DNA of 64,000 nt from Patiriisocius_A hiemis (GTDB lineage: Bacteria; Bacteroidota; Bacteroidia; Flavobacteriales; Flavobacteriaceae), in contig NZ_JAVRHZ010000002.1 in the NCBI RefSeq assembly GCF_031846325.1, positions 434,001 through 498,000 on the forward strand, in the 5' to 3' direction. Both the position numbers and the translations under genes were made by a program. The notes below the pieces were generated by a model, which saw nothing but the letters and a program-made list of their open reading frames with translations, was not told the origin of the DNA and did no database searches. Below, in pieces: positions 58,269 through 64,000 of this stretch (the stretch's first letter is position 1; each line of letters starts with the position of its first letter).

Positions 58269-59267
58269 ATGAGTAAAATCTCAGCTGCAATAACTGCTGT
58301 TGGAGGCTATGTTCCAGACTATGTACTTACCAATAAAATATTGGAGACCATGGTCGACACCAATGATGAATGGATAACCACTAGAACAGGAATAAAAGAG
58401 CGTAGAATTTTAAAAGAAGAAGGAAAAGGAACATCATTTTTGGCAATAAAAGCCGCAAAAGACCTTCTAGAAAAAAGCAACACAGACCCTAAAGATATAG
58501 ACATGGTTATCATGGCGACCGCAACGCCAGATATGCCAGTAGCAACAACAGGCGTTTACGTAGCAACCCAGATAGGTGCCGTAAACGCTTTTTCGTATGA
58601 TCTAGTTGCAGCATGCTCTAGTTTTCTTTTCGGAATGTCAACTGCTGCAAAATATATTGAGTCTGGTAGATATAAAAAAGTACTACTAATAGGTGCAGAT
58701 AAGATGTCATCTATAATAGACTATGAAGATAGAGCTACATGTATCATTTTTGGAGATGGAGGAGGAGCAGTTCTTTTTGAGCCTGATTCTGAAGGACTCG
58801 GTGTTCAAGATGAGTACCTAAGAACAGACGGTATTGGTAGACAAAGCCTCAAAATAGATGCTGGAGGATCTATTCTTCCTGCTTCTGCAGAAACGGTAGC
58901 AAAAAAACAACACTATGTTTTTCAAGACGGAAAAACGGTTTTTAAATTTGCAGTTTCTAATATGGCAGATGTAAGTGAAAAAATTATGAATCGCAATAAC
59001 CTTACTGGAGAAGATGTTTCATTTTTAGTACCCCATCAAGCCAATAAACGAATCATTGATGCTACAGCGAAGCGAATGAACTTACCTTCAGAAAAAGTGA
59101 TGATGAATATCCATAAATATGGAAATACAACATCAGCTACATTGCCCTTATGCTTAGTAGATTATGAAAATCAACTTAAAAAAGGAGATAATCTTGTATT
59201 TGCTTCATTTGGAGGCGGATTTACATGGGGAGCCATTTACCTTAAATGGGCGTATAATTCAAAATAA
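58269..59267 (+). CDS. fabH: 3-oxoacyl-ACP synthase III
   Basis: A 332-residue condensing enzyme that starts fatty-acid synthesis by joining acetyl- or branched acyl-CoA to malonyl-ACP. The catalytic triad is C116 (AACSSF), H256 (VPHQANKR) and N286 (KYGNTT), and the GDGGGAV loop is present. A weak promoter candidate (CAATTTTG, one mismatch) is at 58235. It is followed after 38 bases by accB, so fatty-acid initiation genes are together. Confidence 0.96.
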   Translation: MSKISAAITAVGGYVPDYVLTNKILETMVDTNDEWITTRTGIKERRILKEEGKGTSFLAIKAAKDLLEKSNTDPKDIDMVIMATATPDMPVATTGVYVATQIGAVNAFSYDLVAACSSFLFGMSTAAKYIESGRYKKVLLIGADKMSSIIDYEDRATCIIFGDGGGAVLFEPDSEGLGVQDEYLRTDGIGRQSLKIDAGGSILPASAETVAKKQHYVFQDGKTVFKFAVSNMADVSEKIMNRNNLTGEDVSFLVPHQANKRIIDATAKRMNLPSEKVMMNIHKYGNTTSATLPLCLVDYENQLKKGDNLVFASFGGGFTWGAIYLKWAYNSK

Positions 59268-59305
59268 TTAAAACAAAACCAACACGATATTAAAACCAAA
59301 TAACT

Positions 59306-59788
59306 ATGGAAATAAAAGACATTCAAAATTTAATCAAGTTCGTCGCTAAGTCCGGTGCTAGCGAAGTTAAGCTTGAGATGGAAGACATAAAAATTACCAT
59401 AAGAACAGGAAAGCATGATAAAGGAGAGACAACAGTAATTCAGCAAATGCCTGCAATGGCTGCTGCTCCTCAACCTGCCGCACCTGCTGCACCAGCTTCA
59501 GAAGCTGCTCCTGCTGCACCAGCAAGTAATGATGCAGATGACTCGAAATATGTAACAATTAAATCGCCAATTATCGGAACTTTTTACCGTAAACCTGCTC
59601 CAGATAAACCTATGTTTGTTGAGGTTGGAAGTAGTGTTGGTGTTGGAGATACACTTTGTGTGATTGAAGCAATGAAACTATTTAATGAAATTGAAAGCGA
59701 AGTCTCTGGTAAAATAGTAAAAATCCTTGTGGATGATGCTTCTCCAGTAGAGTTTGACCAACCATTATTTTTAGTGGACCCATCTTAA
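59306..59788 (+). CDS. accB: Biotin carboxyl carrier protein of acetyl-CoA carboxylase
   Basis: A 160-residue carrier. The N-terminal helix (MEIKDIQNLIKFVAKSGASE), a Pro/Ala-rich flexible linker (about 47-75) and the biotinyl domain with biotin site EAMKLF (K124; EAMKM in E. coli). It shuttles carboxyl groups from biotin carboxylase to the transferase. It lies between fabH and accC; a 80-base gap containing repeats separates it from accC. Confidence 0.96.
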   Translation: MEIKDIQNLIKFVAKSGASEVKLEMEDIKITIRTGKHDKGETTVIQQMPAMAAAPQPAAPAAPASEAAPAAPASNDADDSKYVTIKSPIIGTFYRKPAPDKPMFVEVGSSVGVGDTLCVIEAMKLFNEIESEVSGKIVKILVDDASPVEFDQPLFLVDPS

Positions 59789-59797
59789 TAAATTTTC

Positions 59798-59864
59798 AAA
59801 TACAAATCCAATAATACAAATCCAACTTACCTTGGAGTTTGAAACTTGAGATTTGAAACTTTAA
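59798..59864. repeat. Short direct repeats between accB and accC
   Basis: ATACAAATCCAA occurs twice (about 59800-59825), followed by the related TTTGAAACTTGAGATTTGAAACTTT. The pattern is typical of low-complexity CAAATTCC-like intergenic repeats of flavobacteria. No hairpin terminator is seen, so accB-accC read-through is possible. Confidence 0.55.
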
Positions 59865-59868
59865 AACT

Positions 59869-61224
59869 ATGTTTAAAAAGATATTGATAGCCAATAGAGG
59901 TGAAATAGCACTTCGTGTTATTAGAACCTGCAAGGAGATGGGCATTAAAACAGTTGCAGTATATTCTAAAGCAGATGAAGAAAGCTTACATGTTCGCTTT
60001 GCTGATGAAGCTGTTTGTATTGGTCCCGCTCCAAGTAGTGAGAGTTACTTAAAAATGTCAAATATTATTGCAGCAGCAGAAATTACCAATGCAGATGCAA
60101 TACACCCAGGATATGGATTCCTTTCAGAAAACGCTAAATTTTCTAAAATTTGTGAAGAGCACAATATTAAATTTATTGGTGCATCTCCAGAAATGATTGA
60201 AAAAATGGGAGATAAAGCGACTGCAAAATCTACTATGATTGCAGCAGGCGTGCCTTGTGTTCCAGGAAGTGAAGGCGTTATTCCAGATTTTGAAACCTGT
60301 AAAAAAGTAGCAGTAGAAACCGGATATCCTGTAATGCTTAAAGCAAGCGCAGGGGGTGGCGGAAAAGGAATGCGTGCCGTTTGGAAAGAAGAAGAACTAG
60401 AAGATGCTTGGAATTCTGCAAGACAAGAAAGTAAAGCAGCATTTGGAAATGACGATATGTATATGGAGAAGCTTATTGAAGAGCCTCGCCATATCGAAAT
60501 ACAAATAGTTGGGGATAGTAACGGAAAAGCGTGTCACTTAAGTGAGCGTGATTGCTCTGTACAAAGAAGACACCAAAAGCTTACCGAAGAAACTCCAAGC
60601 CCTTTTATGACGAAGAAACTTCGTGATGATATGGGTAAAGCAGCAGTAAAAGCAGCAGAATATATTAAATACGAAGGAGCAGGAACAGTAGAGTTTTTAG
60701 TAGATAAGCACAGAAATTTCTACTTTATGGAGATGAATACCCGTATCCAAGTAGAACACCCAATTACAGAGCAAGTAATCGATTTCGATTTAATTAGAGA
60801 ACAAATTTTGGTTGCCGCTGGGGTTCCAATTTCTGGAAAAAACTACACACCTAATTTACATTCTATTGAGTGTAGAATTAATGCAGAGGACCCGTATAAT
60901 GATTTTAGACCTTCTCCAGGAAGAATAGAAGTATTACACGCTCCAGGAGGTCATGGAGTTCGCTTAGACACACATGTATATGCAGGGTATATGATCCCGC
61001 CTAATTATGACTCAATGATTGCGAAACTTATAACTACAGCGCAAACTAGAGATGAAGCGATTAATAAGATGAAGCGTGCTCTTGATGAGTTTGTAATCGA
61101 AGGTATAAAAACAACAATTCCTTTTCATAGACAGTTAATGGATCATCCAGATTATGTAGCTGGAAACTATACAACTGCCTTTATGAATACATGGCAAATG
61201 CAGGAACCAGAAGAGGAAGAATAA
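59869..61224 (+). CDS. accC: Acetyl-CoA carboxylase, biotin carboxylase subunit
   Basis: A 451-residue ATP-grasp enzyme that carboxylates biotin on AccB. The N-terminal FKKILIANRGEIALRVIRTCKEMGIKTVAVYS, the glycine loop ASAGGGGKGMR, the RDCSVQRRHQKLTEETPSP and MEMNTRIQVEHPITE landmarks are intact. Normal length. It ends the fabH-accB-accC cluster; a strong terminator follows. Confidence 0.97.
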   Translation: MFKKILIANRGEIALRVIRTCKEMGIKTVAVYSKADEESLHVRFADEAVCIGPAPSSESYLKMSNIIAAAEITNADAIHPGYGFLSENAKFSKICEEHNIKFIGASPEMIEKMGDKATAKSTMIAAGVPCVPGSEGVIPDFETCKKVAVETGYPVMLKASAGGGGKGMRAVWKEEELEDAWNSARQESKAAFGNDDMYMEKLIEEPRHIEIQIVGDSNGKACHLSERDCSVQRRHQKLTEETPSPFMTKKLRDDMGKAAVKAAEYIKYEGAGTVEFLVDKHRNFYFMEMNTRIQVEHPITEQVIDFDLIREQILVAAGVPISGKNYTPNLHSIECRINAEDPYNDFRPSPGRIEVLHAPGGHGVRLDTHVYAGYMIPPNYDSMIAKLITTAQTRDEAINKMKRALDEFVIEGIKTTIPFHRQLMDHPDYVAGNYTTAFMNTWQMQEPEEEE

Positions 61225-61245
61225 AATTTACATAAGCATAACCAC

Positions 61246-61288
61246 ATCCCAAACCCCAATAAACACAATTGGGTTTTGGGATTTTTTT
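61246..61288 (+). terminator. Intrinsic terminator after accC
   Basis: A 15-base stem with one mismatch (61246-61260 with 61268-61282), 7-base loop and six or more T's after it. Confidence 0.88.
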
Positions 61289-61317
61289 ATGTGTATATTT
61301 AAGCTAAATTTTTTAAG

Positions 61318-62439
61318 ATGAACCTCTCCTATTGGGAACAAACCACATGGCTTAGCGATATAGATTTTGCAATTATAGGTAGTGGTATTGTTGGACTATC
61401 ATGTGCATTACACTTACGTGAAAAGCATCCAAAAAGTAAGATAGTAGTTTTTGAAAAAGGAATGCTTCCAAGTGGAGCGAGTACAAAGAATGCTGGATTT
61501 GCATGTTTTGGGAGTGCTTCAGAACTACTAGAGGATTTAAAATCACACAGCGAAGATGAAGTGCTTCAACTAGTGGAACAAAGGGTTAAAGGCTTAGAAG
61601 TTTTACGGAGCTTACTTGGTGATAAAATAATAGATTACAAACCATATGGAGGGTATGAGGTTTTTACAAAAAAAGACGCTACGCTGTACAAAGAATGTAT
61701 TGAAAACGTCCCATATTTAAACACCTTACTTAAAAAAGCTATTTTTAAAGAAAAAGAGGTTTTTTCAATTAAAAATGACCTGTTTTCTTTCAAAAACACT
61801 CAAAAAGCACTCATTTTTAATCATTTTGAGGGTCAGATTGATACAGGCAAGATGATGCATGCCCTTATTAAGAAAGCTTCAGAAAATGATGTTTTAGTGC
61901 TAAATAATGCCGAAATAAGCTCATTTTTATCAAAAAATGGTTCAATTTCATTGATTTTTCGCAATTTCGAAGAAATTTCAGTAAAAAAACTATTTATAGC
62001 TACGAATGGCTTTGCAAACCAAATTTTAAATGAAGAAATTGTTCCTGCAAGAGCACAAGTTTTAATTACAAAACCAATTACTAATTTAAAAATTAAAGGT
62101 ACTTTTCATCTAGATAGAGGGTATTATTATTTTAGAAATATTGGAAACAGAATTCTTTTGGGCGGAGGTAGAAATCTTGATTTTAAAACTGAAGAGACAT
62201 CAAATTTTGGGCTTACAGAGCTTATTCAAAATCGCTTAGAAGAATTGTTATCCACAACAATTTTACCTAATACGTCGTTTAGTATTGACCAACGCTGGAG
62301 TGGTATTATGGGAGTTGGTTCTCAAAAAAAACCAATTATTAAAGAGATTTCACCCAATGTATATTGTGGTATTAGACTAGGAGGCATGGGAGTTGCAATT
62401 GGAAGTAGTATAGGGGGAAAACTTGCCAGCTTTGGATAA
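61318..62439 (+). CDS. FAD-dependent oxidoreductase (DAO family)
   Basis: A 373-residue flavoprotein. The dinucleotide-binding motif FAIIGSGIVGLSCALHL is near residue 17, FEKGMLPSGASTKNAGFACFG is the usual FAD segment, and LDRGYYYFRNIGNRILLGGGRN and the C-terminal GIRLGGMGVAIGSS are DAO-like. The reaction and substrate are unknown. It overlaps no other gene; mtgA follows by 9 bases. Confidence 0.87.
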   Translation: MNLSYWEQTTWLSDIDFAIIGSGIVGLSCALHLREKHPKSKIVVFEKGMLPSGASTKNAGFACFGSASELLEDLKSHSEDEVLQLVEQRVKGLEVLRSLLGDKIIDYKPYGGYEVFTKKDATLYKECIENVPYLNTLLKKAIFKEKEVFSIKNDLFSFKNTQKALIFNHFEGQIDTGKMMHALIKKASENDVLVLNNAEISSFLSKNGSISLIFRNFEEISVKKLFIATNGFANQILNEEIVPARAQVLITKPITNLKIKGTFHLDRGYYYFRNIGNRILLGGGRNLDFKTEETSNFGLTELIQNRLEELLSTTILPNTSFSIDQRWSGIMGVGSQKKPIIKEISPNVYCGIRLGGMGVAIGSSIGGKLASFG

Positions 62440-62448
62440 TAAACAGCT

Positions 62449-63141
62449 ATGTTTAAACGATTTTTTAAACTTCTATTTAAAGGAATCCTTTGGTTTTTTA
62501 CGCTTTCTTTGTTATGGGTTCTACTTTATAAGTTTGTGCCTGTGAAGTACACTCCATTAATGGCAATACGCTATTTTGAAAATACAGAAAACACTTTTGA
62601 AACAAAGCATGACTGGGTGTCTATTTCAGAAATTTCTCCTTATTTACAACTAGCTGTTATTTGTTCTGAAGATCAAAATTTTATGAATCATAGCGGGTTT
62701 GATTATAAAGCTATAGAAAAAGCTTACAAAGATAATAAGAGAGGCAGTCGAGTAAAAGGTGCTAGTACAATTTCTCAACAAACAGCAAAAAATGTGTTTT
62801 TATGGCCAGAAAGAAGCTGGCTTAGAAAAGGCTTTGAAGTTTATTTTACTTTTTTAATAGAAACACTTTGGAGTAAAGAAAGAATACTAGAGGTATATCT
62901 TAACAGCATAGAAATGGGAAATGGTATTTATGGTGCTGAAGCCGCAGCTAATTATTGGTTTAACACTTCTGCAAAAAACCTTTCTCAATCCCAAGCTGCA
63001 GCCATAGCAGCTATTTTACCCAATCCAAGAAAATACAATGCTTCACCAGCATCAAGTTATATTGAAAGTAGGAAATCATGGATTGTAAGGCAGATGCAAA
63101 ATTATGGTACTTTTACTTTACAAGAAACTACTAGTAAATGA
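62449..63141 (+). CDS. mtgA: Monofunctional biosynthetic peptidoglycan transglycosylase
   Basis: A 230-residue GT51 enzyme with one N-terminal membrane helix (about 10-30). Catalytic E74 lies in CSEDQNFMNHSGFD; STISQQTAKNVFLW and LNSIEMGNGIYGAEAAA are the other signatures. It polymerises lipid II glycan chains without a transpeptidase domain. It overlaps the following GreA-like gene by 4 bases. Confidence 0.95.
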   Translation: MFKRFFKLLFKGILWFFTLSLLWVLLYKFVPVKYTPLMAIRYFENTENTFETKHDWVSISEISPYLQLAVICSEDQNFMNHSGFDYKAIEKAYKDNKRGSRVKGASTISQQTAKNVFLWPERSWLRKGFEVYFTFLIETLWSKERILEVYLNSIEMGNGIYGAEAAANYWFNTSAKNLSQSQAAAIAAILPNPRKYNASPASSYIESRKSWIVRQMQNYGTFTLQETTSK

Positions 63142-63596
63142 ATACGTCCCAATTAAAAACAATACTGCTTGAGCATTGTAAAGCATTTACAGAAAATAGG
63201 TTTGAAAAAGTAAAGAACACAATTACTAGTATTGAAGAGTCTTTATTTGATCAATCTAAAAGCTCCGCAGGTGACAAACACGAAACGGGGAGAGCAATGC
63301 TTCAAATAGATAGAGAAAATGCCGGAAGACAATTACATGAAATAGAGAAGTTGCAAGAGATTTTAAAAAAAGTAGATGTAACAAAAAGCTCAAAAAACAT
63401 AAGCCTAGGAAGCCTTGTTGAAACAGACATGGTCACTTATTTCATTAGTATTTCAGCGGGGAATGTGACTTTAAATAAAACTCAATATTGCTGTGTGGCA
63501 CTACAAGCACCCATAGGGCAATTATTATTTGGAAAAAAAGAAGGAGATAGTTTAATTTTTAATGGAAAAGTTATTGGCATTAAAAGTGTAAATTGA
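63138..63596 (+). CDS. GreA/GreB-like protein (often mis-annotated as 3-oxoacyl-ACP synthase)
   Basis: A 152-residue protein. The N-terminal helical part contains KSSAGDKHETGRAML, reminiscent of the GreA coiled coil, and the C-terminus has SIGxxxPIGQLLFGKKEGDSLIFNG-type segments (seen as VALQAPIGQLLFGKKEGDSL) that match the GreA C-terminal SPIARALIGKKVGDEV pattern. GreA rescues backtracked RNA polymerase. No beta-ketoacyl synthase motif is present. It overlaps mtgA by 4 bases (ATGA). Confidence 0.7.
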   Translation: MNTSQLKTILLEHCKAFTENRFEKVKNTITSIEESLFDQSKSSAGDKHETGRAMLQIDRENAGRQLHEIEKLQEILKKVDVTKSSKNISLGSLVETDMVTYFISISAGNVTLNKTQYCCVALQAPIGQLLFGKKEGDSLIFNGKVIGIKSVN

Positions 63597-64000
63597 TTAA
63601 GTAAGCCATTCTTGCTCCTCTTTTGAAGCATCCCAGATATCAACGTCTAATACGGTAGCAATATGCTTTGCTATCTCTAGTGAGTTTGCTCTATCATCAC
63701 TTTCGTAAACTTGAATATGTTTATTTTTTTCATAAAAAAGATTTACTCTATAGACTACAAAGCCTAATGTTGCCTCTGCAGTAATTACTCTCGATCTTGT
63801 TTTTCTTGTGGTTTTAAAAAGCGAAATGTATTCAATTTCAGGCAAGTCTCTCCAAAACCCTAAATTTATTCCAAAGATTGAATATATTTTTCTGTATTTA
63901 ACCCCCTCAACTTCCATTTCAATTCCTTCTCTAACTCCTAATCTTAGACCAACTGCGAGAAGTACCAGCCCAAATAGATTTCCTTGTATTAACGCATAAA
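63597..64000 (-). CDS. Membrane protein of unknown function, 5' end beyond the window
   Basis: The frame stays open to the window edge on the reverse strand, past the internal ATG at 63917, and encodes a membrane-spanning piece (about LFGLVLLAVGLRLGV) before EGIEMEVEGVKYRKIYSIFGINLG. The rest is beta-rich and may be a bacterial PH-like domain, ending in DASKEEQEWLT. So the real start lies to the right of the window. It converges with the GreA-like gene. The function is unknown. Confidence 0.7.
   Translation of the reverse strand, partial: YALIQGNLFGLVLLAVGLRLGVREGIEMEVEGVKYRKIYSIFGINLGFWRDLPEIEYISLFKTTRKTRSRVITAEATLGFVVYRVNLFYEKNKHIQVYESDDRANSLEIAKHIATVLDVDIWDASKEEQEWLT

Noticed and set aside
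63597..63917. A complete 106-residue gene starting at the ATG at 63917
   Set aside because: The frame remains open upstream to the window edge and includes a membrane helix, so the gene is longer and truncated here.

Overview
The window is a stretch of chromosome from a low-GC member of the Bacteroidota, most likely the family Flavobacteriaceae. Three kinds of evidence point there. At least a dozen genes are preceded by the Bacteroidota -7 promoter element TAnnTTTG (seen as TATCTTTG, TATATTTG, TACCTTTG and similar) instead of a TATAAT box, and clear Shine-Dalgarno sequences are scarce. The lineage-typical families DUF4175, DUF4837, DUF6909, DUF6327, DUF4349 and head-GIN DUF2807 are present. 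The housekeeping genes have Bacteroidota-type features, such as L32 without zinc cysteines and YbeY without its third histidine. No phage, transposon, CRISPR array or rRNA operon was seen. This is core chromosome with accessory pockets.

Layout. 1-6.4 kb is one leftward run: M23 peptidase, GH3-type enzyme, a DUF6909 protein with a nucleoside-phosphorylase-like C-terminus, then rfbB, rfbA and rfbC (dTDP-rhamnose; rfbC runs off the left edge). 6.5-10.6 kb holds tatA, a DUF4837 lipoprotein, a LysM lytic transglycosylase and pgk. 10.7-15.5 kb holds holB, a methyltransferase, mnmG and ybeY. mnmG is bracketed by two copies of a parS-type palindrome. 15.4-26.7 kb holds a giant DUF4175 membrane protein, alkane monooxygenase, gltX, an outer-membrane barrel protein, an SPFH protein, a three-gene stress-envelope cassette (YtxH, holin-like, DUF6327), glnS and folB. 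26.7-37.9 kb holds tRNA-Cys, a LysE exporter, a head-GIN protein, a GIGT-repeat secreted protein, rnr, a DUF2007 protein, a 570-bp non-coding region rich in palindromes, rpiB, a GNAT protein, a sterol desaturase-type hydroxylase, an S41 protease, a DUF4349 lipoprotein and rnpA.

38-49.4 kb holds secreted M1 and S8 peptidases, an MBL hydrolase, a CPA1 antiporter, a small Cys-rich lipoprotein, a tandem pair of paralogous Cys-motif beta-barrel proteins of unknown function, and lepA. 49.5-55.1 kb holds a TonB-dependent-receptor-type barrel, dusB, a LolC/E-type permease, rbfA and methylmalonyl-CoA epimerase. 55.1-64 kb holds a CAU-anticodon tRNA, ribE, pdxA, the rightward DUF177-rpmF-fabH-accB-accC fatty-acid cluster, a FAD oxidoreductase, mtgA, a GreA/GreB-like protein and a truncated membrane protein at the right edge.

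Functional themes are envelope building and turnover (rhamnose, M23, lytic transglycosylase, mtgA, LolC-like permease, outer-membrane barrels), translation and RNA (gltX, glnS, mnmG, dusB, lepA, rbfA, ybeY, rnr, rnpA, rpmF) and fatty-acid initiation (fabH, accB, accC). The observations most worth following are the parS pair around mnmG, the nucleoside-phosphorylase signature in the DUF6909 protein, the paired Cys-motif barrel proteins, the 16-bp inverted repeat over the LysE start, and promoters so close to the ATG that the mRNAs should be leaderless. I found no clear new defence or mobile system.
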